From positions 30,590-94,589 of the forward strand of contig CAMWPM010000002.1 in NCBI GenBank assembly GCA_947176235.1: DNA of 64,000 bases, in the 5' to 3' direction. Every line of letters begins with the position of its first letter. Position 1 is the stretch's first letter. Origin of the DNA: an uncultured Bacteroidales bacterium. GTDB taxonomy: Bacteria > Bacteroidota > Bacteroidia > Bacteroidales > Muribaculaceae. Position numbers and translations under genes: made by a program. Shown here piece by piece: positions 56,333 to 64,000 of the stretch. The notes under the pieces are model-generated. The model was not told the DNA's origin, did no database searches, and saw only the letters and a program-made list of their open reading frames with translations.

Positions 56333-57187
56333 ATGGAAATTATCAGAACAGTTGCCGATCTCGACGCACGGCTTTCTGCCGCCAGAGCCGAGGGACGCTC
56401 AATAGGACTTGTACCGACGATGGGAGCTCTCCACCAGGGTCACATCTCGCTCGTTGACCGCGCACGCCGCGAAAACGACGTTGTCGTCGTATCAGTTTTT
56501 GTTAATCCTACTCAGTTCAACAACCCTGCCGATCTCGCCACATATCCGCGTACCGAAGAAGCCGACGCAGCTCTTCTTGAAGCTGCAGGTGTCGACTACG
56601 CCTTCATGCCTTCTGTTAGCGAGATGTATCCCCGGCCCGACACACGTGTGTTTGACCTCGGTGACGTCGCCAAGGTGATGGAAGGCGCTATGCGTCCGGG
56701 GCATTTCAACGGTGTCGCGCAAGTCGTTTCGAAGCTGTTTGCCATGACCCGTCCCACCCGTGCCTACTTCGGTGAGAAGGATTTCCAGCAGATTGCCGTA
56801 ATCCGGCGTATGGCAGACCTCGAAGGCTTCGACATCGAGATCGTCGACTGCCCCATCTGCCGTGCTGCCGACGGTCTGGCTCTCTCCAGCCGCAACGTTC
56901 GTCTCACTCCTGCACAGCGCGTCGTGGCTCCCAACATCCATCGCATTCTCCTTGAGAGCCTCGACTGGGCTAAATCCATGTCGGTAGCTCAGGTCAAAGC
57001 TCGTGTGATTGATGCTATCGACAGCTATCCCGACATGTCCACCGAGTATTACGAGATTGTCAACTCTCTCACCTTGCAGCCAATTCGTCGCTGGGACGAT
57101 GTTCTTTCCACACCCGGCGCACGTCCCGTAGGTTGCGTCACCGTCTACCTCGGCGACGTCCGGCTCATCGACAACATCAAGTACTGA
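56333..57187 (+). CDS. panC: Pantothenate synthetase
   Basis: 284 residues from ATG 56333. An in-frame upstream start at 56213 lies in the promoter and is rejected. It joins pantoate and beta-alanine using ATP. Motifs are [13 protein letters not shown] (28-40), NPTQF (58-62), GEKDFQQ and LSSRN. panD follows after 17 bases, so the two steps of beta-alanine supply and use are encoded together. Confidence 0.96.
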   Translation: MEIIRTVADLDARLSAARAEGRSIGLVPTMGALHQGHISLVDRARRENDVVVVSVFVNPTQFNNPADLATYPRTEEADAALLEAAGVDYAFMPSVSEMYPRPDTRVFDLGDVAKVMEGAMRPGHFNGVAQVVSKLFAMTRPTRAYFGEKDFQQIAVIRRMADLEGFDIEIVDCPICRAADGLALSSRNVRLTPAQRVVAPNIHRILLESLDWAKSMSVAQVKARVIDAIDSYPDMSTEYYEIVNSLTLQPIRRWDDVLSTPGARPVGCVTVYLGDVRLIDNIKY

Positions 57188-57204
57188 TTTCCCCTCCCCA
57201 CGTT

Positions 57205-57555
57205 ATGCAACTCCAGATTCTTAAATCAAAGATTCATCGCGTCACAGTCACCGAAGCACGCCTCGACTACATCGGTAGCATCACAATTGATGCCGACCTC
57301 CTCGACGCTGCCGGTATTTTGCCTGGCGAACGCGTTTACATAGTCAACAATAACAATGGCGAGCGTCTTGACACCTACGCCATCGAAGGTCCGCGTGGAT
57401 CCGGAGTCATTTGCCTCAATGGGGCGGCTGCACGTAAGGTTCAGCCCGGCGACATTGTGATCATCATGGCTTACGCTCTTATGTCCCCCGAAGAGGCTGC
57501 CGCCTTCAGGCCGCGTGTCATCTTCCCCGACACCGCCACCAACCGTCTAATCTGA
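57205..57555 (+). CDS. panD: Aspartate 1-decarboxylase proenzyme
   Basis: 116 residues from ATG 57205. It makes beta-alanine from aspartate. Self-cleavage occurs between Gly24 and Ser25 (YIGS), creating the pyruvoyl group; Lys9, His11 and Tyr22 of the active site are present. Between panC and ffh, with gaps of 17 and 28 bases. Confidence 0.96.
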   Translation: MQLQILKSKIHRVTVTEARLDYIGSITIDADLLDAAGILPGERVYIVNNNNGERLDTYAIEGPRGSGVICLNGAAARKVQPGDIVIIMAYALMSPEEAAAFRPRVIFPDTATNRLI

Positions 57556-57583
57556 ATTCTCCCCTCACCTTCATCCCCATTCC

Positions 57584-58912
57584 ATGTTTGAAAATTTAAG
57601 CGAAAAACTCGAACGCAGTTTTAAACTCCTTAAAGGACAAGGCAAAATCACCGAAATCAACGTCGCCGAGACTCTTAAGGAAGTCCGTCGTGCCCTGCTC
57701 GACGCCGACGTCAACTACAAGGTTGCAAAGACATTCACCGACACCGTAAAGGCTAAGGCTCTCGGTCAGAATGTCATCACGGCTATTAAGCCCGGCGAAC
57801 TGATGATTAAGATTGTCCACGACGAGCTCGCTTCTCTCATGGGTGGCGACACCGCGCCCCTCAATCTTTCCGGCAACCCCACTGTCATCCTCATGTCAGG
57901 TCTGCAAGGTTCCGGTAAGACCACAATGTCCGGCAAACTCGCTAAAAAGCTGAAGAGTGAGAAAGCTAAGCGCCCCCTTCTTGTTGCTTGCGACGTCTAC
58001 CGTCCCGCAGCTATTGAACAGCTGAAAGTGCTCGGTTCGCAGATTGACGTACCCGTCTACACCGAGGAAGGCAATAAGAACCCCGTCGAAATCGCCCAGA
58101 ACGCCATCCGCTACGCCAAGGCGAACTATCATGACCTCGTTATCGTCGACACTGCCGGTCGCCTTGCTGTCGACGAGCAGATGATGGACGAGATCGAGCG
58201 CATCAAAAATGCAATCAAGCCGCAGGAGACGCTCTTTGTCGTTGACTCAATGACAGGTCAGGATGCCGTCAACACTGCCCGCGAATTCAACGACCGGCTC
58301 GACTTCGATGGCGTTGTCCTCACCAAGCTCGACGGCGACACCCGCGGCGGTGCTGCACTTTCGATCCGCACCGTTGTCACCAAGCCCATCAAGTTTGTAG
58401 GTACAGGTGAAAAACTCGACGCTCTCGACTATTTCCACCCCGCCCGTATGGCAGACCGCATCCTCGGCATGGGCGACATCGTTTCGCTCGTCGAACGCGC
58501 TCAGCAGATATATGACGAGGAGGAAGCACGCAACCTTCAGCGCAAGATTGCCAAGAATCAGTTCAACTTCAACGATTTCCTATCCCAGATTCAGCAGATC
58601 AAGAAGATGGGCAACCTTAAGGATCTTGCCGCAATGATTCCCGGCGTAGGCAAGATGCTCAAGGACGTCGACATCGACGATAATGCGTTCAAGGGCATTG
58701 AGGCAATAATCTACTCCATGACGGCACAGGAGCGTCTCACCCCCGAGATCATCAATTCAAGCCGTCGTCAGCGTATCGCACGGGGTTCCGGTAAGTCCTT
58801 GCAGGAAGTCAACCGCCTCCTCAAGCAGTTCGACGAGACCCGACGCATGATGAAGGCAGCTGCCACTATGAAGAATCCCATGAAGATGATGCGCAACATG
58901 CGCCGTCGCTGA
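57584..58912 (+). CDS. ffh: Signal recognition particle protein
   Basis: 442 residues. Helical N domain, GTPase domain with GLQGSGKT (106-113), DTAGR and [10 protein letters not shown], and a methionine-rich M domain at the C-terminus ([18 protein letters not shown]). It targets nascent membrane proteins to the translocon with SRP RNA, which is not in this window. Followed directly by a short heptamer array. Confidence 0.97.
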   Translation: MFENLSEKLERSFKLLKGQGKITEINVAETLKEVRRALLDADVNYKVAKTFTDTVKAKALGQNVITAIKPGELMIKIVHDELASLMGGDTAPLNLSGNPTVILMSGLQGSGKTTMSGKLAKKLKSEKAKRPLLVACDVYRPAAIEQLKVLGSQIDVPVYTEEGNKNPVEIAQNAIRYAKANYHDLVIVDTAGRLAVDEQMMDEIERIKNAIKPQETLFVVDSMTGQDAVNTAREFNDRLDFDGVVLTKLDGDTRGGAALSIRTVVTKPIKFVGTGEKLDALDYFHPARMADRILGMGDIVSLVERAQQIYDEEEARNLQRKIAKNQFNFNDFLSQIQQIKKMGNLKDLAAMIPGVGKMLKDVDIDDNAFKGIEAIIYSMTAQERLTPEIINSSRRQRIARGSGKSLQEVNRLLKQFDETRRMMKAAATMKNPMKMMRNMRRR

Positions 58913-58915
58913 TCC

Positions 58916-58943
58916 CACTCTCAACTCTCAACTCTCAACTCTT
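58916..58943 (+). repeat. Heptamer array, variant AACTCTC, four units
   Basis: Units CACTCTC, AACTCTC, AACTCTC and AACTCTT start three bases after the ffh stop and end 31 bases before folD. Confidence 0.75.
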
Positions 58944-58974
58944 CATTCTCGATAATCCAAAAAAAACTCTGATT

Positions 58975-59859
58975 ATGACTCTCATTGACGGAAAAAAGAC
59001 TGCCGACGATATCAAGCGCGAGATTGCCGCCGAAGTTCAGAAAATGGTTGCCCGCGGGTTGAAGCGTCCCCACCTTGCCGCCATCCTCGTTGGTCACGAC
59101 GGTGGTTCCGAGACCTACGTTGCTAATAAAGTCAAGGCGTGCGAAGTCTGCGGATTCCGTTCCACACTCATCCGCCACGAGGACGACGTGTCCGAGCAGG
59201 TCCTTCTCGACGACATTGCACGTCTAAACGCCGACCCCGACGTCGATGGATTCATCGTCCAGCTCCCACTCCCGCGCCACATCGACGAGCAGAAGATTAT
59301 CGAGGCTATTGACTTCCGTAAGGACGTCGACGGATTCCACCCCATCAACGTAGGTCGCATGTCCATCGGACTGCCCTGCTTCAAGTCCGCCACTCCTGCT
59401 GGCATCATCGAACTTCTCGCACGCTACGATATTCCCACACGTGGTAAGCGTTGCGTGGTTCTCGGTCGAAGCAACATCGTTGGTAAGCCCGTTGCCACCC
59501 TTATGATGCAGAAGTCCAATCCCGGCGACGCCACCGTCACCGTCTGCCATAGCGCCACTGAAGGTCTTGCCGACATCACCCGCCAGGCCGACATCATCAT
59601 CGCCGCCCTCGGTCGCCCCGGTTTCGTCACGGCTGACATGGTAAAGGACGGTGTGACTATTATCGACGTCGGCACCACCCGTGTCCCCGATCCCTCCCGC
59701 AAGAGCGGTTTCCGTCTTTCTGGCGACGTCGACTTTGACAACGTTGCTCCCAAGTGCTCATTCATCACCCCCGTACCTGGAGGCGTCGGTCCCATGACCA
59801 TCTGCTCCCTGATGAAGAACACTCTCCTTGCCGCCACAGGAGCCGTCTATCCCCGCTGA
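58975..59859 (+). CDS. folD: Bifunctional methylenetetrahydrofolate dehydrogenase/cyclohydrolase
   Basis: 294 residues. It interconverts methylene-, methenyl- and formyl-tetrahydrofolate, supplying one-carbon units for purines. Motifs are the [13 protein letters not shown] region with the catalytic Lys, [21 protein letters not shown], the NAD(P)-binding [11 protein letters not shown] and [11 protein letters not shown]. Confidence 0.96.
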   Translation: MTLIDGKKTADDIKREIAAEVQKMVARGLKRPHLAAILVGHDGGSETYVANKVKACEVCGFRSTLIRHEDDVSEQVLLDDIARLNADPDVDGFIVQLPLPRHIDEQKIIEAIDFRKDVDGFHPINVGRMSIGLPCFKSATPAGIIELLARYDIPTRGKRCVVLGRSNIVGKPVATLMMQKSNPGDATVTVCHSATEGLADITRQADIIIAALGRPGFVTADMVKDGVTIIDVGTTRVPDPSRKSGFRLSGDVDFDNVAPKCSFITPVPGGVGPMTICSLMKNTLLAATGAVYPR

Positions 59860-59919
59860 ACTTTCCCCCCGCGCCCCTCGTTCTTATTTCAGATTCTAAC
59901 CTTTTATAATCCCAATGCT

Positions 59920-60492
59920 ATGTTACAATTTGAAATAGCCCCCGATTTCTCAATGACCCCCACCGCCCAGGTCGAGGCGGTTCTCAAAGGCGGTTGCCGC
60001 TGGATCATCGCCCCTTCATCACTTCAGCCCGCTGAAATTGAAGGCATTATCGAGGAGTGCAAAGCTGTCGACGCTTTCCTTACTATTAAGAACGACGTTG
60101 ACCTTACCGATCGCCTCCGCGTCCATGGAGTAGTTCTGTCTGACTGTTCTGTCGACCATGCGGCAGCTGTCCGCGAAAAGCTTGGTCCGCATGCCGTAAT
60201 CGGTTTCACTGCTCATTCCGCTGCTGAAATCCTTGCTCTGCGCGGCAAGGACATCGACTACGCCGTGATCCCCTCTGTCGGCACAGACACTTCTGTTGAA
60301 CAGGCTATTGCCATCGCTTCCGAAGCTAACGCCGCAGGCAACAATGTCCATCTTGTCGCACAGGGCGACATGAAGCTCACCGATATTCCGGCTCTTCTTA
60401 AGGGCGGCTTCAATGGAATCGCCACAACGGGGCTTATTATCTGTAGCCCCGATCCCACAGCTCGCGTTGAGGAAATCCTCAAGCTCGCCTGA
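59920..60492 (+). CDS. Thiamine-phosphate synthase-like (ThiE/TenI family) protein
   Basis: 190 residues, a TIM-barrel-sized protein. Segments resembling ThiE are VHGVVLSD (normally VHLGQxD), VIGFTAHSAAE (normally GxSxH) and DYAVIPSVGTDTS at the phosphate-binding position. Several usual pyrophosphate-binding residues are altered, so it may be a TenI-like relative without synthase activity. It stands apart from other thiamine genes. Confidence 0.72.
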   Translation: MLQFEIAPDFSMTPTAQVEAVLKGGCRWIIAPSSLQPAEIEGIIEECKAVDAFLTIKNDVDLTDRLRVHGVVLSDCSVDHAAAVREKLGPHAVIGFTAHSAAEILALRGKDIDYAVIPSVGTDTSVEQAIAIASEANAAGNNVHLVAQGDMKLTDIPALLKGGFNGIATTGLIICSPDPTARVEEILKLA

Positions 60493-60528
60493 TTGCCTGC
60501 ACATCACAAAATCCTCATTTGTTAAAAA

Positions 60529-61590
60529 GTGGCAGAAACTCCGACGAAGCAACCCGCCTCCCCGGCCCCTGATTCCCGTCGGGGCATCTGGCTGAAAATC
60601 ATCATCCCTGTTGTAATCGGCTTGGGTGTGGTGTTTATCCTCTTCTACAAGGAATTTAACGCCGAGGCGCTTCGTTCCGTATCTTTCACCCCCCTCACCG
60701 TTCTCGGACTATTCCTGGCGGCGCTGACGGTTGTTGGACGCGACGGGGGCATGGCTTGGCGTTTCCATGTTCTCACCGACGGCGACCTGTCATGGCGAAG
60801 TGCCGTCCGCACCACATTCCTTTGCGAATTCACCTCTGCCATCACCCCCTCATCAGTAGGAGGCAGCGCATTGTCTATGGTTTTCCTCAACCGCGAAGGC
60901 ATTAACCTCGGACGCGCCACCACTCTGACAATGACGATTCTCTTCTTTGACGAGCTCTTCTTCGTCATCACCTGCCCCGTCATTGTAGCTGTCACTCCCG
61001 GTCACGACCTCTTCGACTTCCACAGCGAAGAGTTTGAAGGCATCCGTCTTGCATTCTGGATTGTCTACGGACTGATTACCGTCTGGACTCTAATCCTCTT
61101 CCTGGGCATCATCGTCATGCCGCGTTACATGTCACGCTTTCTCGGATGGCTCTTCTCATTCCGCCTCCTTCGGCGATGGCACGCCTCTGCCGTCAGCCTT
61201 GGTGAGAACATGGCGGCGACATCTCTGACCTTGCGCAGCCACGGCTTGTCTTGGTGGCTTCAGGGCATGGCAGCCACTGCTCTTTCCTGGGTATCACGCT
61301 ATCTGCTCGTCAACGCCCTTCTCTTCGCCTTCGTGCCCGAAGCATCCCAGTTCACGGCTTTTGCACGTCAGTTTGTCGTCTGGTCTCTCCTGATGTTCAC
61401 CCCCACCCCCGGAGGAAGCGGCGTAAGCGAATGGCTCTTTAAGCGATATTACGGCGACCTGATCGGCTCTGCAGGAATCGTCATGGTCATCGCCCTCCTT
61501 TGGCGTCTCTTCTCCTACTATCTCTACCTGATTGTAGGAGTCACACTCATCCCCCGCTTCCTCCGCTCCACCAAAGAAGCGGGATCATGA
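60529..61590 (+). CDS. Lysylphosphatidylglycerol synthase/UPF0104-type membrane protein
   Basis: 353 residues beginning at GTG. About seven to eight membrane helices. SAITPSSVGGSALSMVFLNREG and FTPTPGGSGVSEW are typical of the flippase-like domain (YbhN/MprF membrane part). The soluble lysyl-transferase domain of MprF is absent. It probably moves or binds a lipid in the inner membrane; substrate unknown. The stop is 25 bases before a small-RNA promoter. Confidence 0.82.
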   Translation: MAETPTKQPASPAPDSRRGIWLKIIIPVVIGLGVVFILFYKEFNAEALRSVSFTPLTVLGLFLAALTVVGRDGGMAWRFHVLTDGDLSWRSAVRTTFLCEFTSAITPSSVGGSALSMVFLNREGINLGRATTLTMTILFFDELFFVITCPVIVAVTPGHDLFDFHSEEFEGIRLAFWIVYGLITVWTLILFLGIIVMPRYMSRFLGWLFSFRLLRRWHASAVSLGENMAATSLTLRSHGLSWWLQGMAATALSWVSRYLLVNALLFAFVPEASQFTAFARQFVVWSLLMFTPTPGGSGVSEWLFKRYYGDLIGSAGIVMVIALLWRLFSYYLYLIVGVTLIPRFLRSTKEAGS

Positions 61591-61614
61591 ATAAAAAATA
61601 CCCGATTTTAGGTA

Positions 61615-61645
61615 TTGCCGCAACTCTGAAATCTGCCTAATTTTG
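61615..61645 (+). promoter_or_regulatory. Promoter of a short gene-less transcript
   Basis: TTG at 61615-61617 and TAATTTTG at 61638-61645, 23 bases apart. A strong terminator follows only ~80 bases on. Confidence 0.55.
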
Positions 61646-61649
61646 CATC

Positions 61650-61729
61650 GTAATAATTGCAACCATAGATTTTAGATAGATAGCAATCCTCTGAAGGCGC
61701 TGTGTCATCATCCGACACGGCGCTTTTTT
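61650..61729 (+). ncRNA. Candidate small RNA, about 80 nt
   Basis: Between the promoter above and an intrinsic terminator. ATTGC (61656-61660) can pair with GCAAT (61683-61687) to close a loose loop, then comes the terminator hairpin. No ATG frame of length. It could be a true sRNA, or a promoter-like match inside the 3' end of the upstream transcript. Confidence 0.35.
61694..61729 (+). terminator. Intrinsic terminator
   Basis: A 13-pair stem (61694-61706 with 61714-61726, two G-U) followed by T6. It closes the candidate small RNA and/or the UPF0104-type operon. Confidence 0.85.
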
Positions 61730-61750
61730 GCAAACATTCACATCACCCCC

Positions 61751-61782
61751 TTTGATTATCTCACCTTTTTTTGCTAATTTTG
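61751..61782 (+). promoter_or_regulatory. Promoter of the DUF4290-rimM group
   Basis: TTTG at 61751-61754 and TAATTTTG at 61775-61782, 23 bases from TTG to TA. Leader of about 42 bases. Confidence 0.72.
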
Positions 61783-61827
61783 TAAATTCATAAATCCACG
61801 ATTTTTATTCACGCAATTTCATCGAAA

Positions 61828-62421
61828 ATGCTGACATATAACACTCAACTGAAGACCCTCGTTCTTCCCGAGTACGGTCGCAACATACAGCGCATGGTCG
61901 ACCATTGCCTCACGATCCCCGATCGTGACGAGCGTTCCCGTTGTGCTCGCTCAATCATCAAGGCTATGTCCATCCTTTTCCCTGCTGCACGCGACGCTCA
62001 GGACTACGAGCATACTCTCTGGAATCATCTCGCCATCATGTCCGACTTCCGGCTTGATGTCGATTCTCCCTACGAGATCGTACGCCCCGACGAACTTTCC
62101 ACTCTCCCCGAGCCGATACGTCCCGACGACGACCCGATACGCTTCCGCCACTATGGGAAATGCCTCGAACGAATGGTTGCCACGGCAGCCGATATGCCTG
62201 AGTCTGAGGAGCGGCAGGCTCTCATCCTCCTCCTTGCCAACCAGATGAAGAAACAGATGCTGGCTGTCAACCCTGATGGAGTCGACGATGCGCGTGTTTT
62301 CAAGGATCTCGCATTCCTCTCCCATGGTGCTATCCGCCTCGATCCCGCTGTCCATCACCTCCATGAGTTCAAGGAAGCCCCCGCACCCGCCACAGGCAAG
62401 AAAAAACGAAAACGCAAATGA
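61828..62421 (+). CDS. DUF4290 family protein
   Basis: 197 residues, soluble and helical. The start (LTYNTQLKTLVLPEYGRNIQRMV) matches the Bacteroidetes-specific DUF4290 family as I recall it; its function is unknown. The C-terminus is a short basic tail (KKKRKRK). Its stop overlaps the rimM start by four bases, so it is translationally coupled to a ribosome-maturation gene. A role in ribosome assembly is only a hint. Confidence 0.8.
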   Translation: MLTYNTQLKTLVLPEYGRNIQRMVDHCLTIPDRDERSRCARSIIKAMSILFPAARDAQDYEHTLWNHLAIMSDFRLDVDSPYEIVRPDELSTLPEPIRPDDDPIRFRHYGKCLERMVATAADMPESEERQALILLLANQMKKQMLAVNPDGVDDARVFKDLAFLSHGAIRLDPAVHHLHEFKEAPAPATGKKKRKRK

Positions 62422-62978
62422 TTCTACCATCCGACATCATTGAGATTGGAGTCTTCAACAAGACCCACGGTATCAACGGCGAGATATCTGCAACAATCCA
62501 CTATGACGAACTCGATCCCGAAGAACTCCGTTGCGTGATTGTCGATGTCGATGGCATTTTCGTCCCCTTCTTCATCGAATCATGCCGACCCAAAGGACGC
62601 GAGTCATGGCTGATTCGACTTTCCGATGTAACCGACGAGCGCCACGCTGCACCTTTCGTCAACCAGACCTTCTTTGCCCTCCGGGATGATTCCGAGATGC
62701 AGCGTGTCCTTGAGAACGAAGGGGAGGACGGCGACGGATTCTACGCCGAGGACTTTGAAGGATTCCGCGTCTCCACACTCTCCCCCGACGGCACTTCCGC
62801 TCCACTCGGCACTATCGTTGATCTCGACACATCCACCCCAAATGCACTTTTCATCATCCGCCTCGATTCCGATCCTGACCGCACCGTCCTCGTCCCGGTC
62901 GCCGAAGAGTTCTTTGTCGACATTGACGTTGAGCGTCGCACTCTCACTCTATCTCTCCCCGAAGGTCTCATCGACTGA
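62418..62978 (+). CDS. rimM: Ribosome maturation factor RimM
   Basis: 186 residues. N-terminal beta-barrel (IGVFNKTHGINGEI, residues 10-23) and C-terminal PRC-barrel domain (GTIVDLDTSTPNALFII). It binds ribosomal protein S19 and helps process 16S rRNA. Coupled to the DUF4290 gene by an ATGA overlap. Confidence 0.93.
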   Translation: MILPSDIIEIGVFNKTHGINGEISATIHYDELDPEELRCVIVDVDGIFVPFFIESCRPKGRESWLIRLSDVTDERHAAPFVNQTFFALRDDSEMQRVLENEGEDGDGFYAEDFEGFRVSTLSPDGTSAPLGTIVDLDTSTPNALFIIRLDSDPDRTVLVPVAEEFFVDIDVERRTLTLSLPEGLID

Positions 62979-63021
62979 TTTTTCACTTAATTTGCCTCAC
63001 TTTTCCTAATCATACACCATT

Positions 63022-63324
63022 ATGGAATTTGACGAAACTACTGCTGTTAAGTTCATCAACGACCGGCTCCCCGAAGGCGTCGCCCCCTACCCCGACGACG
63101 AGATTCTTAATGTCATCGACATGATCTGGGATTTCTACGAATCCAACGGTATGTTGGAGATCGACGTTGACGATGACGATTTCGCCGACGACGTGGAGCT
63201 CGACCTTATCGACTACGTCACCAAAATGCTCCGTCGTGACAAGGAGGCGAATATCAACCCCGACCACATCCCCGCGATTGTTCGAGCCGAGCTACAGTAC
63301 GAAAACACCCTTCTCGACTCATGA
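63022..63324 (+). CDS. Small acidic hypothetical protein
   Basis: 100 residues, strongly acidic with a cluster EIDVDDDDFADDVELD (residues 45-60) between predicted helices. No known motif, signal peptide or membrane helix. Its stop overlaps the next start by four bases (ATGA). It follows rimM by 43 bases. Real gene judged by start, codon use and coupling; function unknown. Confidence 0.7.
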   Translation: MEFDETTAVKFINDRLPEGVAPYPDDEILNVIDMIWDFYESNGMLEIDVDDDDFADDVELDLIDYVTKMLRRDKEANINPDHIPAIVRAELQYENTLLDS

Positions 63325-63989
63325 TCCATCTGTCTCTCTCGCCCCGACGCACCTTTGCAGTTCTGTTTGTCGCACTTCTTTCAGTGTCGGCGGCTTTCGG
63401 TGTATCTGCACAGAAAAAAAAGTCGGAAGATGCCCCAGTTACAATCGCCGATCTGTCTCTCCGCGACAATCTTCTTTCCCCCACAGTCCCTTCCAAGCAG
63501 CGCGCATCTCTTGTTGAACACATGAAGCGTGAAGGACAGGGACTCTACAGATTGAAGTACACCGTCGAGACCGAGCGACAGGGCGAAGTCCTCGTCATAA
63601 CCATTCCCGCTGTATCCCTTTTCCTCCCCAACGAGACAGAACTGCGCGTCGGAGCCTCCGACCTTCTCGCTCCCTTTGCCGACTATCTTTCTTCTTCCGG
63701 TCGCTACAAGGTGCTTCTCGCCATGCACTCCGACAACATCGGCTCCGACGCCTACCGACAGTCACTCACCGACGCCCGCATCGCATCGATCGTCGATTGG
63801 TTCAAGGAAAACGCCGATTCTACCGACAACCTCGCAGCCTACGCCATGAGCGACTCACAGCCCCTTTTCCCTAACAATTCCATGGCTAATCGCGCCGCCA
63901 ACCGTCGCCTTGAGATCTTCATCGTCCCCGACACCCCCCTGATCTCCACCCCGGTCGCGTATACACAACTGACGCGGCCGGCGCAGTGA
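63321..63989 (+). CDS. OmpA-like peptidoglycan-binding protein, C-terminus artefactual
   Basis: The frame gives 222 residues with a signal peptide (FAVLFVALLSVSAAFGVSA). An OmpA-like domain follows, from FLPNETELRVGASDLLAPFADYL to the peptidoglycan-binding signature DARIASIVDWF...NRAANRRLEIFIVP. Such proteins tether the outer membrane to the cell wall. The last residues (VAYTQLTRPAQ) and the stop come from adapter-like sequence starting near 63951, so the genuine protein continues beyond the assembled contig. Treat as 3'-truncated. Confidence 0.75.
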   Translation: MIHLSLSPRRTFAVLFVALLSVSAAFGVSAQKKKSEDAPVTIADLSLRDNLLSPTVPSKQRASLVEHMKREGQGLYRLKYTVETERQGEVLVITIPAVSLFLPNETELRVGASDLLAPFADYLSSSGRYKVLLAMHSDNIGSDAYRQSLTDARIASIVDWFKENADSTDNLAAYAMSDSQPLFPNNSMANRAANRRLEIFIVPDTPLISTPVAYTQLTRPAQ

Positions 63990-64000
63990 GAGGGGGTGAT
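63951..64000 (+). other. Probable sequencing-adapter read-through at contig end
   Basis: Bases 63952-63984 match the 33-base Nextera-type read-through sequence at about 26 positions, including the TATACACA core at 63960-63967, CTGACGC and GCCG. Translated, it gives VAYTQLTRPA, close to the known contaminant peptide VSYTHLTLPT. The bases after it have no coding continuity. Confidence 0.8.

Overview
The window looks like one contig from a Bacteroidales genome, most likely a gut Muribaculaceae-type organism. The order is well supported. The core-gene proteins read as Bacteroidetes versions: a short RpoD, single-chain PurL, a PF14121-type porin, a DUF4290 protein and an SDDND lipoprotein export tag. 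At least a dozen genes have the Bacteroidetes promoter pair (TTTG near -33, TAnnTTTG near -7, about 23 bases from the TTG of the -33 box to the TA of the -7 box), and Shine-Dalgarno sites are largely absent. The family is inferred from overall resemblance only. Most of the window is housekeeping; I see no prophage, integrase, insertion sequence, CRISPR array or tRNA.

Layout. 1-15.2 kb is mostly minus-strand: the start of an acetyltransferase, gltX / outer-membrane protein / waaA, a plus-strand ClC channel followed by a candidate structured RNA, a small membrane protein, a NatAB-like exporter, then metallophosphoesterase / tex / folK / unknown, an acyltransferase and a DUF6582-like protein. 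15.3-20.3 kb is plus-strand: patatin, GH13 amylase, prs and a CE1-type esterase. A minus-strand ABC-F gene (uup) follows. 22.2-28.0 kb is a compact galactose unit (secreted GH2 beta-galactosidase, galK, galM, a sugar nucleotidyltransferase) bounded by a promoter and a strong terminator. 28.4-33.3 kb holds rpoD, a porin, a solute-binding protein and a small beta-barrel protein. 33.7-40.9 kb has mlaFE (minus), udk-lptB-trmN6-CPBP protease (plus) and trmH-like/radA (minus). 41.0-46.7 kb has a TPR histidine kinase, RNase P RNA, a lipoprotein and clpB. 47.0-52.3 kb has purL and a PurF paralogue. 52.4-56.1 kb is etfB-etfA-acyl-CoA dehydrogenase. 56.3-61.6 kb is panC-panD-ffh-folD-thiE-like-UPF0104-like. 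61.8-64.0 kb is DUF4290-rimM-small acidic protein-OmpA-like.

Non-coding DNA is unusually informative. Two intergenic regions each carry promoter, folded RNA and terminator without a gene. Four arrays of a heptamer (AACTCCT type) lie in the same orientation, and one supplies the stop codon of a gene. A cluster of four short hairpins and a degenerate tandem duplication flank the small beta-barrel gene. The last ~50 bases resemble read-through of a transposase-library sequencing adapter, so the true contig probably ends near 63,950 and the last gene is truncated there.

The strongest biological lead is the PurF paralogue directly after purL: its phosphoribosyltransferase site is intact, but the N-terminal catalytic cysteine and the glutamine-binding motif of the glutaminase domain are gone.
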